The translations under genes were made by a program, and so were the position numbers. From contig CAUYUJ010017960.1 in the NCBI GenBank assembly GCA_963575745.1, forward strand, positions 149,001-213,000: a DNA stretch of 64,000 nt, in the 5' to 3' direction. Within the stretch, counting starts at the first letter, position 1, and each line of letters begins with the position of its first letter. This DNA is from Prorocentrum cordatum (Eukaryota > Sar > Dinophyceae > Prorocentrales > Prorocentraceae). Under the pieces are notes generated by a model that worked only from the letters and a program-made list of their open reading frames with translations, was not told the origin of the DNA and did no database searches. Below, piece by piece: positions 32,400 through 42,285 of this stretch.

Positions 32400-32774
32400 T
32401 CGACGGCGGCATGGCGCTTCTGGAGCCGCGCGAGGGCGACGCCCGAGGTGGCGCAGGCAAGTGCGGTGCAAAGGAGCCTCCCCGCGGCGACCTGGGCGCA
32501 CTCGTGGAGTCGGAGGAGGAATGGTGCCCAGGCGGCGAGTGGTGGCCGTGTGGGCTGCCAGATGTTCGGGCTTTCCCGTAGCTGGTCGCAGAGCCGCCGC
32601 AGGCGGAGCACGACGAGTCGGATCAAGGCCGCGGATGAGCCAGGCACGGAGTGCGCCGTTGCGTGCGCAGAGGGGCCGGCGGCTGCCGCCCTGGCGATCG
32701 AGAAGATCGTGGTGCTGCCGCTGGCACACGTCGTGGATGAGGTGACGGAGGCGGCAGCCCGCGAGATCAAGAAG
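32400..32774 (+). CDS. Candidate exon(s) of a multi-exon gene
   Basis: Two plus frames look protein-like in turn: an acidic stretch with GALVESEEEWCPGGEWWPCG (about 32495-32555), then, after a frame change, an amphipathic helical stretch with ALAIEKIVVLPLAHVVDEVT and AAAREIKK ending at 32774. Family not recognised. The second stretch stops being protein-like exactly where an inverted-repeat element begins, and resumes after it. No start codon can be chosen with confidence. Confidence 0.3.
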
Positions 32775-32952
32775 GTCGTGGATTGGGGGGCGGAAAGATA
32801 CGGATACGTGTTGTCCCCGGACCTCTCTTGGGGTGCGTTCTGACCAGAATTTCGAGGCGAATCCAGCGGCGGCAACGAGGATTCCCCAGGAGGACCAGGA
32901 AAGGCCGAAGACGAAGGGGGACAACACGTATCCGTATCTTTTTGTCCCCCGA
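32775..32952 (+). mobile_element. Inverted-repeat element in an intron-like position
   Basis: Perfect 25-bp inverted arms lie at 32794-32818 and 32917-32941 (AAAGATACGGATACGTGTTG...). Removing 32775-32952 joins ...REIKK to VELPKCDDD without a frame break; because of a shared G the intron ends can be read as GT...GA or TC...AG, neither canonical. Its interior (32818-32884) belongs to dispersed family D, also at 61372, 61446, 61983 and 63687. Confidence 0.55.
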
Positions 32953-33110
32953 GTGGAGTTGCCGAAGTGTGACGACGACGAGGACGAAGTTCTGGCGGAG
33001 GCCGCCCGAGCGATGGTGCAGGCCATGGGGCAGCCGCACGCCGAGGGCGTCGGGAGCAGGCTCGAGGCGGTGTGCGCGCCGGGGCTCGGCGCCCCTGGCG
33101 TCAGAGGAGA
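32953..33110 (+). CDS. Candidate exon, acidic/helical
   Basis: Plus frame beginning VELPKCDDDEDEVLAEAARA and ending GAPGVRG. It lies between two repeat elements with intron-like ends (32775-32952 and 33111-33273). Acidic then Ala-rich helix; family not recognised. Confidence 0.35.
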
Positions 33111-33273
33111 GTAAAGGCGCCAGGGGACACACGAATAAATGCGCACAAATCCAATGATTCCCCCAATTTTCCATATTTTCTGGGTTTCCGACTCTCCCCC
33201 CCTCTTCCCATGTTTTCCTGGGAATCGACGATTCCTTGTGTCGGTGTGTCTTCCCCCCTCCTGGGAGATGCAG
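33111..33273 (+). mobile_element. Introner-like element, copy 1
   Basis: Starts GTAAAGGCGCCAGGGGACAC and ends CTCCTGGGAGATGCAG, so it has GT...AG ends. The interior is AT-richer than the flanks, with AATAAAT, CATATTTTCTGGGTTT, ATCGACGATT and TTGTGTCGGTGTGTC. Copies 2 and 3 agree along most of their length. The exact phase of removal is uncertain: a GA or TA donor one to three bases upstream would keep the flanking frames better. Confidence 0.55.
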
Positions 33274-33398
33274 GCCGCGAGGGAGCGCGACGCGGCGGTC
33301 GAGCGGGCACCCGAGCTGGCGGAGCGGCCCGTGGATGCTGCCGGCGCTGCGGCGTGGGCTGCCAGGACGTATGCCGACCTGACGCTGCAGTCGAGGAT
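33274..33398 (+). CDS. Candidate exon, helical
   Basis: Plus frame AARERDAAVERAPELAERPV followed by AWAARTYADLTLQSR. It is bounded on both sides by copies of the same intron-like repeat. High Ala/Arg/Glu content suggests a helix; family not recognised. Confidence 0.35.
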
Positions 33399-33569
33399 GT
33401 ATGAAGGGGCCCTGGGACACACGAATAAATACACACAAATAAAACTACTCCCCATATGTTCGCATATTTTCCAGGTTTCTGTCTTCCCCCCCAATTCCCA
33501 CATTTTCCCATACGTTCTGAGGAATCGACGATTAATTGTGTCTGTGTGTTTTTCCCCTCCTGAATGTAG
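33399..33569 (+). mobile_element. Introner-like element, copy 2
   Basis: Starts GTATGAAGGGGCCCTGGGAC and ends CCCCTCCTGAATGTAG (GT...AG, 171 bp). It shares with copies 1 and 3 the blocks ACGAATAAATACACACAAAT, CATATTTTCCAGGTTTCTGT and ATCGACGATTAATTGTGT. Confidence 0.6.
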
Positions 33570-33666
33570 TAGTAGTCAAGCCCTGCGCTCGAACGGCGCA
33601 TTGGCAAATAAAAAGTTAGCACAACGCACTGTCGCTAGACAGCTGGTGCGATACGACATTACGTGA
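33570..33666 (+). CDS. Candidate terminal exon
   Basis: Joining AT from the previous exon to T at 33570 keeps one frame that reads SSQALRSNGALANKKLAQRT and ends VRYDIT before TGA at 33664-33666. The AT-richer composition makes an intron or untranslated region possible instead. Confidence 0.25.
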
Positions 33667-33699
33667 AAACGCATCGGTTCCACCTGTGAGGACAAGCGG

Positions 33700-34130
33700 G
33701 GAGGAGGAGGAGGGGGAGGAGGATGAGGATCGGCAAAACGCCCAGGGTGACCGAGGAGGCGCCGCAGGTAGAGTCCGTCGGCATGGTCATGGAAGAGCTG
33801 CAGGCCGACCAGCCATCGGTCGGCGACCACCCCTGGGCTCCCTTGGCTCCCGCCTGGGCGGTCGCAGCCTGAGGGAGGCCGAGGTCGGTGAGCAGAGCTC
33901 TGGTTAGGAAAGCGCGAAAGACGAGTCCGACGGCGAGGAGGCCGAGGAGCCGCTGCAGACAGAGTCCGCCAGCAAGACCGACGAGGTGCCCACGGTCACG
34001 ACTAGGGGCAAGCAGGTCCAGAAGCTCGTGAAGAGGCGCGCGCAGGGTCAGAGCGGCGGAGGCCGAGGGGTTCGGGCCGGGCGAATGCGGGCGGGCGCGC
34101 CCCGAAAGAGCTGGAGGCCTCCCGCCTCAA
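33700..34130 (+). CDS. Acidic/basic coding-like segment
   Basis: A frame with VTEEAPQVESVGMVMEELQA (about 33750-33810) is followed, in another frame after a TAG at 33905, by ESAKDESDGEEAEEPLQTES and TRGKQVQKLVKRRAQG. Alternating acidic and lysine-rich stretches resemble nuclear low-complexity proteins, but no domain is recognised. It may belong to the same gene as the exons upstream. Confidence 0.25.
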
Positions 34131-34277
34131 CGGGGTGCAACACGAGGCGAGTCTGGGAGAAGAAACAGAGGATACCAGTGCTGCTACTGCCCAGACCTCT
34201 CCCAGGGTGTTGTCTGACCACAGAAAAGATCAATGACATTCAAGCCGTGGCGACTCTGACGAGCAGCGGCATTTGGA

Positions 34278-34503
34278 TACCTCCTCGATGGTGTCAGGGT
34301 GGATGGGACCGGACGATCGCACCGCATCACAGATGCATCGCCGATGAATCGGCGATGCATCGGCGATGCATCGGCAACGTCGGCGATGCATCGGTGCCAT
34401 CGGCGTGGAAACATTATGGCTCCACATCGCGCGGCATCGCCGATGCATCGGCGATGCGGAGCGATCCTCCGAACTCATCAACTCCGACCCCACTCCAAGG
34501 CCT
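34278..34503. mobile_element. Foldback element with GATGCATCGGC core, copy 1
   Basis: Ends are related inverted sequences (left GATGGGACCGGACGATCGCA; right, opposite strand, AGTGGGGTCGGAGTTGATGA) around a GATGCATCGGC minisatellite. The fuller copy is at 58718-58950, and part of the core recurs at 54900-55010. Confidence 0.6.
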
Positions 34504-34706
34504 AGTTGGAGACGGCCGCCTCGCTGCGCCGTGGGATGCGCCCGTAGTCCCGTGTTGGTGGATGCTCCGCGAGGCCCGGGCCATCGCGCTCACGCGCGGC
34601 CAGTGCTCGGCAGGTCCTGCAAAGCCCCGCAAAGCCAGGGGGTGCATTGACCCGGGCTTGGGCGCAGGATTTTGCGGGATCCTGCAGGAGAATCTCACGG
34701 GATCCT
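34504..34706 (+). other. Possible exon upstream of introner-like copy 3
   Basis: The plus frame WMLREARAIALTRGQC continues to GILQENLTGSCK just inside the intron-like repeat. Too short and featureless to assign. Confidence 0.2.
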
Positions 34707-34879
34707 GCAAATGAACGGGCCCTGGGACACACAAATAAATACACACAAATAACTGGATTCCCGATATTTTCCCATAGTTTCTGGGTTTTTGTCTTTCCCC
34801 CCAATTCCCATGCTTTCCTATATTTTCCTGGGAGTCGACGATTAATTGTGTTTGTGTGTTATTCCCCTCCTGAGCAAAG
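34707..34879 (+). mobile_element. Introner-like element, copy 3
   Basis: Starts GCAAATGAACGGGCCCTGGG and ends CCCCTCCTGAGCAAAG, giving GC...AG ends; GC donors are common in dinoflagellates. 173 bp, homologous to copies 1 and 2 throughout. A second possible acceptor, GGCCCAG, lies at about 34893. Confidence 0.6.
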
Positions 34880-35125
34880 CCTGCTTGGCCCAGGCCTGGA
34901 TTGACCCGGGGCAGCAGATCCCCGAAGAGTGGCCCCTCGCCGGACGGGCCTCCCCTGGCGCGCGGGCGTCGGGGGGCGCGGGGGGGGGCCGCGCCCGAGC
35001 GCGCAGAGGCCGCAAGTGTCCAACCGCGCGCAGGTCGGCGACGCGTACGAGCGGCACTTCGCCGCGGCCACCTTTGGCGCGGGCCCATTGGGGCCCCGCG
35101 ATCGCCGGGCGCGATGCCATAGTAC
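34880..35125 (+). other. Coding-like segment after introner-like copy 3, partly duplicated
   Basis: Frames read AWIDPGQQIPEEWPLAGRAS and, further on, QVGDAYERHFAAATFGAGPL. The second part is duplicated at 35293-35375 (about 75 bp, some 245 bp away). No family recognised. Confidence 0.25.
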
Positions 35126-36600
35126 AGGGCAGCGTTTTGTTATATTTTTTAAAAAAAGAAGAAAACATCGGATTTTGAATACATGATTAATGCAACAATG
35201 AATTCATGCATGAGCTCATCGTTGCTTCTAATACTAAAACCCTGCATTTTTATGCATGATCCGCACGCGGAGCATGTATCAAAAACGGCACTGTAAGAGC
35301 GGCCCTTCGCCGCAGCCACCTTTGGCACGGGCCCATTGGGGCCCCCCGATCTCCGAGCGCGGTGCCATAGTACTGCGTCATGCGAACTCGTGGTTGGCCC
35401 CCCCGCGGCCCCCGCAGCGCCGCGCACCAAATGCCACTTGTGCCCAGGGTCGCCCTTGCGTGCAGCCGAGCAGGGGCCGCCAGCGTGCGCGCCAGAGGTC
35501 ACTCCGGCATTGCTCGTCCGTCTGCTTCCTTTTCGCCTTCTGGGTGCCCGCGGCCTGGGATGAGTCACGCGCGCGCAGGGCTGCCCGGCGAGGGTTCGAC
35601 GAGGACTCGTCGGGCACATTGTCTGTTTCAGGGAGGCTGCTCACCGTGCGCGGCCTCCAGTCAGGCGAAACCGTTCGCCCCCTCAGCCCCACCTGCAGGA
35701 AAACACAAAAAGAGAAGCGCAGTCACGCCCCGCTCCGTCATCAGACGTGCAACGTCGTGGTGCTGTCCGCCCCCCTCCAAAAAAAGAGCACCATGTTGGG
35801 GGTCCTTCATTGCGTTGGGCACCACGACGAGGCACCAGGGATGGCCAGGTAGGAGGCAAGCTGACACGCAGGAGGGGGCGAGGGGAGAGGAAGGAGACAA
35901 GCGGAGGGGGCGGGAGGAGGGAGGTGCGCGACCGCAGTGCTCTGTTCAAAACGAGAACCCAGCGCAAGAGGGTTGGAACAAATAAAAAATCACCATGCCT
36001 GGGGTCACTCATTGCGTTGCACCCCTAGGGGGGGCCTCGCGCCGCGCGGCCGCGCCTCGGCTGCAGCCTCCTCGCAGGCTTCGAAGGTTGAGCCCCGCCC
36101 GACCGAGAGGGGCGGCGCCCCGGCGGGCAGCGGCCCCCGCGCCGATGCGCCTCGTGCTTCGCAGGAGGGCAGGACGTATCTGACGTACCAATAATCGAGG
36201 AGGAGAGAAAACGCCATAAAAATACACTTTTGGCGCTCCGCGCGGATGTCTCGGATGCGCGCTGGAACCTCCTGTCGGCGCTGCCGCGTCGCGGCTGCGC
36301 CCTATGGGGCGGCCGCAGCGCCGCCGGCCACGCCTGCGAGCGCCAAACCTTCTGACGCCAGACGCGCGACTGCGAGACTCACGGCCGCCGGCCCCTCGCC
36401 GAAGCCTCGGGCCGGCCCCTCGGGCGCCAGGAGGCCCGCAGCGCGAGCGGCAGGCCTCGCGCTCGCCGAACCGCCCAGGCAGCTCTCGCCCCGGAGCGGC
36501 TTCCAGAAGCCGGGCCGACGAGCGCCGCCCCCCCCAGCATCCCACGCGCGCGCGGGGGGCCCGCCGCAATTTGCGCCGAAGCCATTCGATTAGTGGCCCC
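35126..36600. other. No supported gene; small duplications
   Basis: Holds the duplicate at 35293-35375, a short hairpin at 35752-35832 (CGTCGTGGTGC inverted around C- and A-runs) and a 45-bp near-repeat of CACCATG.TGGGGTC..TCATTGCGTTG at 35790 and 35992. Long open frames from 36009 on are compositional. Confidence 0.4.
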
Positions 36601-36779
36601 GGCGCCGCGCGTAACCCTTCACTATGCTTCTGGCGAAGTGCCCGCGCGCGCGCGGCGCAGGCCAGTGGCGCGCCTTCGCCATGTCAAAACACCACCACGC
36701 CGCGCCACCACTGGGCGCGATGGCGCGATGGCAGCCTCGGAAGGGGGCCCGGCACAATCGCGCCTGACCTGGGCTGAGC

Positions 36780-37240
36780 CAGCCTCGACAAGGCATCCGC
36801 CCACTCATTGCTCTTGCCGCGCGCGTGGGCGTAGATCCGCTCTGGTTGGCGCGAGGTCAAAAGCCGCCCCCTGCACTATGGGGTAGATGAATGACGACTT
36901 CGACATCTCCTTCTCGAGCGCTGCCAGGGCAGCCTTCGAGTTCGACTCGGCGCCCACGGCGAACGCGCAATCCCTCCAGCGGCGCTCCCAGGTCCCGGGC
37001 GCGACGAGCAGCGCACGCGATTCCCACGCTGCCTGCCCGCCCGCGGCAATCGCCGATCTCGAGCCCGCTCGCGGTGGAATCCCCGTGGCCCCGCGCGTCT
37101 GAGAGGCACTCCTGCGCGACGCCGTCGAAAGCGATGAAGGCCCCGCGGCCGCGCGGCGACGCGCTCGCGTAGATCCGCGCTCTTGATGGCCCAGCGCGCT
37201 GGGCCACTGAGACCCCGCACCTCAGGATGTCGCCCGTTGC
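36780..37240 (-). pseudogene. RNase H domain of the same retroelement
   Basis: Pieces in successive frames read RIYASASPRGRGAFIAFDG, then QAAWESRALLVA and SKAALAALEKEMSK, then IYAHARGKSNEWADALSRLA (about 36836-36780). The last matches the terminal H-x-x-G-x-x-N-x-x-ADALSR signature very well. Frame changes separate the pieces. RNase H would remove template RNA during cDNA synthesis. Confidence 0.6.
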
Positions 37241-37399
37241 TCGGGAGAGCGCGAGCATCCACTGCAGCGACGGCCGCGTCCGGCAAGTGCCAAGCCGTGC
37301 CCGCTGCAGCCCACGGCCGCACAGCTGGCGCCAAGGAGTGCGACGGTCGGCCGGGCGCGCGGCGTTGGCGCGCGCCCCCCACGAGGGAGCCACCTGCGA

Positions 37400-38330
37400 C
37401 CAAGGATATGGCGCAACACCGGCCGCCTAGCCGGCCCTGCCTGCAGGCTGCGTCGCGAGCTCCATCGGCGCTTCTCGAGGACGATAAGGGCGATCTCGGC
37501 ATTGGCCTTGGCGCGCGGCGATGGGATGGCAACCGACGCCGCAGTCGAACTGCGCAGGTCGACGACTGCACCCATCCACTTCACTCACTACTCGCCCGCA
37601 GAGCCTCTTCTTCCATGAGATCTGAAGTCCAAGAGACAACCATGACAATAGAGCGGCTCTTCCCCCCCCTGCCACTGGTTCGCAGCGAACCACCGCGGCC
37701 GCGTTGTCGACGAAAGTCTGCGCGCTCAACACCATCTCGCCGGACGTGTCCTGACCGCTCGAGCCCAGGGACCCGGCCGCGCGGCCCCGCGCGGCAGCGC
37801 GCGGCCAGAGCTGCCGAGCAGCGCTGCGCGATAGCCAGCAAAACCGCGCACTGGACGCCTGGCCAGCAAGCGCGGCCACTCGCGCCGAGGGCTTGGAAGG
37901 CGTCCTTGAAGTCGGCGACCACGCCGAAGCACCCTTCGCCCTCGCCTGCCTCTCTCGCCAACGCCCGCGCGTCGCCCGACGGGTCGCGCAGCCGTGGCAA
38001 GACGAACCTTCGGGCACCTCGACCATCGACAGATCCGCCTCCAGTCGCCGACGCGCAGTTGCCGTCTGGCTCCACCTGCGTAGCGCGAGCTGCCGCCTCC
38101 GCGGTCGACGCGGCTGCGCCCGCCTTTGCGGTTGCCCCGCGGGGGATGTCGCAAATCGCGATCTGCTTGGCCACGGCCGCCAGGCACCCTAACCGAGGCC
38201 AACCTGCCAGGCCCCTCACCGGGCCCGCCGCTGCCTCCACGCACGCGCCGGCAAGGTCGGCGTTCCAGACACATTCGGCGCGAGGATCCTCGGAGACACC
38301 GGCGCCGCCCAAACCCAGTTCCTCGACCAA
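37400..38330 (-). pseudogene. Reverse transcriptase domain (gypsy/DIRS type), catalytic motif altered
   Basis: Motif A appears as GVVADFKDAFQALG (about 37922-37897). Motif C appears in the next frame as AQTFVDNAAAVV (about 37720-37703), where the family normally has (Y/F)VDD; the second catalytic aspartate is replaced by asparagine. It is followed by LQISWKKRLCGRV and, one more frame on, VKWMGAVVDLRSS, which fit the thumb-connection region. The D-to-N change and at least two frame changes would abolish activity. Confidence 0.6.
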
Positions 38331-38849
38331 CTTCCTCCCCGAACTCTCGACGTCGGCTGCCAGTCAATCGCGAACGTTTCCCGCATCGCCCGCGTCCGTG
38401 CCGAGCAGATCCACTACCTCGAGCAGCTTCGGTTTCGCGCCCAGTTCGTCCTGAAGGACGCAGCGGGCCACCGCCGATGCCAGCGCCGCACGGGGCAGCT
38501 GATGGGCTGCCTTCCGCGGCAAACGCGTGCCCTGATTCCATGGGCATTATCCTGGGCCCGTCGCTCTCTCGCGGACGGCCCCTCGGCCAGCGACGCCGCG
38601 GCGGCCCGCCGATCCGACGCATGCGCGACAGAGTTGGCCAGTCCACAGCGTTGCCCCACATTCCGGCTCGCGCCAGCTGGCATGGCGGTTCAGGCTGGGC
38701 GCCGCAGCGCAAACCGCCGACGCCAGCCTCCCGAGGGCCGTCGCCCAGGCCCTCAGCCTGCCAACGTGCTCCCAAACGCCTTTCAGCTGCCATCCCCCCG
38801 GCGGGGAACTCACCGACAGCACGTCGACATCGGCAGCCTGCTGGTCGGC

Positions 38850-39573
38850 CCGGGCGCGCGCGCCGTGTCCTGTTCCCCTCTCTTTGAGCCCCAGCCACGC
38901 CGTCATCCCCCGCGTCGCGAATGTGGGCGCCATCAGGGCACGGGGTCGGGCGCCCCGTTGCGTCGCGATTCCACGCGAAACCAAGCTGCGCATTCTTGCA
39001 CTTCGCCTTGCCCGTTGTCACGCTTGCCCTGGCAGGCGGCCGCTCCGAACTACTTGAGCCACTGGCTCAACTTCCTGCCCCTCTCTCGCTGGCAGGGGCG
39101 GTTGGGGCGCGATGCGCAGGCTCCGTCGCTGCGCCCGTTCTCCCCCCCCCCGCTTTTCCAGACGCCATGACGTGGTGCCCCGGGTCCACCAATTCCTCCT
39201 TCCCCTTGACCCTCGAAGCGCACAGTGGCGCCACCTCCGCGACCTCCGACTGCCAGCACTCGGACTCGGTGGCGGACTTGAAAAAGATTGCGTCCCACGG
39301 CGAGTTCGGGTCGAAACCCATCGTGTCCCCATCCCTGCCTTCCGCCGCGGACGCCGCCAGCTCGCTCTGGATCTTTTCCGTCCTCTCACTGCGCATGCGT
39401 CGGTCCGCCACGACGATGATCCGCCGGGACTCGCCGCACATCGTGCCGCACTTGGCCGCGAGGGCCACCGCCGTGTCCCGGCGCGGCTCCAGACGTGCCC
39501 TCGATGGCGCCCCGAGGGCAACGAGGATGAACATGTAGACCATCCGGGCGCGGAGCCACTCCTGCAGGCTCAA
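38850..39573 (-). pseudogene. Gag-like N-terminal part with Cys motif
   Basis: A frame with FDPNSPWDAIFFKSATESEC (about 39315) and, downstream, GKAKCKNAQLGFAWNRDATG..CPDGAH (about 39010-38930). The spacing Cys...Cys-Pro-Asp-Gly-x-His resembles zinc-knuckle regions preceding this polymerase class in dinoflagellates. Weak on its own; supported by order. Confidence 0.4.
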
Positions 39574-39709
39574 CGGCCCCGGCGATTCCTTCGAAATGAA
39601 TTCCGCCTTGACGGGGCCTCAGAGCTCGGCATGGAACTTGAGCGCGCGTTCCAGCTTGAAGCCGAAAGGCCAAAGAACGCCGAAGTCGGCGTACGGGACC
39701 ACTGCTTAT

Positions 39710-40111
39710 CTAACACAGCTTGATTGCTATGCCTTGGAGCTGATCGGGCGTCGCCTCGTCGTCCGCCAGGTTGGGGCCGTCGCTGCTCGCCCTGGACCTG
39801 TTGACTGCCGCCCTGAACGCCCCGGCGTTCAGGGCTTCGGCCTCCTGGTCGCCCCGTTGGTCCACAGTCGACGACATTTCGAACTTCCTCTTAACTGGTC
39901 CCGCTGGCTGTCCTTCCGTCGTTCCTTCGGCACCTGGACGAGCAGCGGCAGGAACAAAAAAACATCGCCATCGTCTGCAGGCAATATTGCACGGATCCGG
40001 GTCCAACGCCGGAACATTCCAATCTGAGACTTCCCCCTGCCGCTCAACCCACGCTTCACCTTCAGCAACGTCCTCCGTCGCCGCGACGACGAGCGTGACG
40101 ATCAACTCCAC
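39710..40111 (-). other. Possible N-terminal region of the decayed retroelement
   Basis: A 133-codon minus frame without recognisable domains, containing PAGPVKRKFEM and NLADDEATPDQLQG. It lies directly upstream of the Gag-like part and may be its start. The first codon is GTG, so the true start is unclear. Confidence 0.25.
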
Positions 40112-40654
40112 TGAGTCCGTCGCGTTCGTCCAATCCTCATTTCAGATGAGCACGAGCTCTCTCTCATCATGTTTACCATAAACACTGGTGAAAGGGCCCC
40201 CTCCGAGCTACAACAGTTAGGTGTGTTGCTTCGTGAGTAATCGAAAGCTCGGCTGGAGAATATGCCATCGGACGAGAGATGCAAAAGAGATTGAAATTGC
40301 TCGCGAGACTTGCGCGGTGCCTCGTGTTACCCCTTGCAAATGACAATACACTGCACTGCCCGCGGACCCCGCGGCAGACGGTCCCCGAGGCCTCTCCGAG
40401 AACACCATACTTTCCGACTTAAGTAAGGCGCGCAACAGCAAGCGAGGCATACACAGACCGCCGCAGGACAACGGCAGCCAGAGAGCAAGATGGGAGACCC
40501 ACGAGGACACGCCGCAGGGCAGAGACCGCTGCCCTTCGGAGCGGGGTCGTTGTCCCTACGCCCGTGTCGGGCTTCACAACACAAATATGTTCATGTCGAG
40601 CTTCAGTTCTGGTTGTGGTTCTTCGTTGTGTTCGGAAGGACAGGGGCAACATCG
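40112..40654. other. No gene seen
   Basis: Moderate GC; no motif or repeat recognised. Confidence 0.4.
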
Positions 40655-40765
40655 GATCGGAGATCTCTGAGAACTGGCGGTTCTGGAACATACATCGGGC
40701 GCCGCGGCCTTTCCAAAGCGCTCCAGGACGCTCTGAGAGCGTCCCGGCACGCTCTGGGACGAGCT
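40655..40765 (+). repeat. Dispersed family E copy 1
   Basis: Shares ATCGGGCGCCGCGGCCTT and CAGGACGCTCTGAGAGCGTC-type palindromes with 55695-55800 and 57955-58070. Confidence 0.65.
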
Positions 40766-40792
40766 ACCCCCGACCTGGCCCCGCCCGGTCCC

Positions 40793-40875
40793 TCGCTCCC
40801 TCGCTCCCGATCCCACCTCGCTCCCTCGCTCCCTCGCTCCCTCGCTCCCTCGCTCCCGATCCCACCTCGGTCCCT
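40793..40875. repeat. CTCCCTCG octamer tandem repeat
   Basis: Eight or more CTCCCTCG/CTCCCGATC units. Confidence 0.85.
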
Positions 40876-41049
40876 CCCTCCCCCCCTCCTTCCCCAGGGA
40901 TCCGATGGACCGACTGCTGCCATGCGGGGCCCCCAGAAGCCCAGGCCCTTCCCTTGGGCGGCCAGCTCCCCGCCCCGGGTCTTCCTCCCGACGGGCCTGG
41001 GCCCTGCGATGGGCCCCGGAGGCCAAAAACTGCGAGTATAACCTCTGCA

Positions 41050-41216
41050 AGGAGTTTTCTAGATGGACGTTGGATCTGGACGTTCGATGTCTGGATCCAA
41101 CGTCCAGATCACACTGGACCTGGCTGCATGTCTAGATCCAATGTCTGGACCTGAACGTTGGACGTCTGGACGTTGGGCCGCAGCACATTGGACGATGGAT
41201 GCCTGGATCCAACGTG
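41050..41216. repeat. Clustered GGATCCAACGTCCAGA inverted subrepeats
   Basis: Copies of TCTGGATCCAACGT and its complement ACGTTGGA.CTGGA alternate in orientation at least six times, so the region can form several short hairpins. Confidence 0.65.
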
Positions 41217-41691
41217 CTGCGCGTGGATGTCTGGGCCCCTCCCTCCCCTTCCACGCCCTCGCCGACGCCACCACCGCCGCCACGGGTCCCGGCGCAAGGC
41301 GGAGATGGGCAGGATCAGCCATCGTCGAAAGAGGATGTGTAACTGGGGATATTTTACCAGCCTGGAACATCTCCCTATCCCTATGCTGGGCATCTCCTCA
41401 TCACGATGCCAATCTTCGGGATTCCCTGATTTTTTGACGGCGAGTCCCTAAGATTGTCGTCGCCTTTTGTCGTGTCAATCTTGGGGATAGGGATCAGTTC
41501 GAAGCTGGTGAATATTTGGCCCCCATCCCAAGCTTTGGGAGGCCTTCGAATGGTCCAAAGAGCTGGGGCCCAACCCTGGGATGTACGAGGCGGGGGCGTC
41601 CACCCCCGATGCGGGTGCGCCCGAATGGCCCCCGGGGGGAGGCATCCCAGGGTTCCCCTCCTTAGTCGCTTCGTCTCTCGTCGACACTCGA
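41217..41691. other. No gene seen
   Basis: No motif or array recognised. Confidence 0.4.
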
Positions 41692-41814
41692 CATCGCTCG
41701 GACGTCCATTCCCTGTGGTTGTTTATCGGTTTCGTGCGTGGTTTTTTCGCCAAATGATCAAGGATGCTCCTCGATGGTCCTCGCCGAAGGAAAAATGCAC
41801 ACGTCCGAGCGATG
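41692..41814. mobile_element. MITE-like element M1, copy 2
   Basis: Inverted ends CATCGCTCGGACGTCC and, from the opposite strand, CATCGCTCGGACGTGTG; 123 bp. The interior matches copies at 25368 and 55168. Confidence 0.75.
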
Positions 41815-42059
41815 CCCAGGACAAGCCCGGGGGTGGAATAACGACATCGCCTGTGAAAATCGGATCGGGTCAGAACGAGTATCCGATCTGGCTGCATCCC
41901 GAAAGCGGATCGGATCGGCCGCGCCCCGGTACACCACGGCGCCATGCGAGCCTCGGGCCGCCTCGGACCGCTGGTCAATAAGAATCGACTCGGACCGGAG
42001 CGGCCACATCGAAGTGGGCCATGCAAGACACCTGCTGGCTTTCGGGTCGTAATGAATCG

Positions 42060-42285
42060 GCCCTCCAGCGGCCGTCCCCGACGGTCCAGACACCCCCGAG
42101 AAGCTCTCGACGGGACGGAGCTGGAGAGCACCCGCAGGCTGGGAAGCATTCGGGAAACGGGCGAGACGGCCAGGAAAACGCGTGGAACCCGACCGAAACC
42201 CAATCCTCCCCCAGAGAGCACCCCGAGGCTAGAGAAAACCGTTGGGGAACCGACAAGAACGGAAAACGCACGGATGGAATCCAAC
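42060..42285 (+). repeat. Dispersed family F, two units in tandem
   Basis: GACACCCCCGAGAAGCTCTC..GGAGAGCACCCGCAGGCTGG is followed about 90 bp later by CCAGAGAGCACCCCGAGGCT. Other copies: 10960 and 63485. Confidence 0.5.

Larger units (their letters stand above)
36690..39573 (-). mobile_element. Decayed retroelement with gypsy/DIRS-type reverse transcriptase and RNase H
   Basis: Minus-strand order: a Gag-like N-terminal region, a Cys motif, reverse transcriptase, then RNase H. It is a different class from the LINE at 43.9-51.2 kb: RNase H is C-terminal to the polymerase and no endonuclease precedes it. No single frame runs through; wherever successive motifs could be located, the frame steps by one extra nucleotide. 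Long terminal repeats were not found by eye. I infer an old copy or an assembly with inserted bases. Confidence 0.6.

Noticed and set aside
37183-38454. 423-codon plus open frame
   Set aside because: It is antisense to the reverse transcriptase motifs at 37.7-37.9 kb, which identify the minus strand as the coding one.
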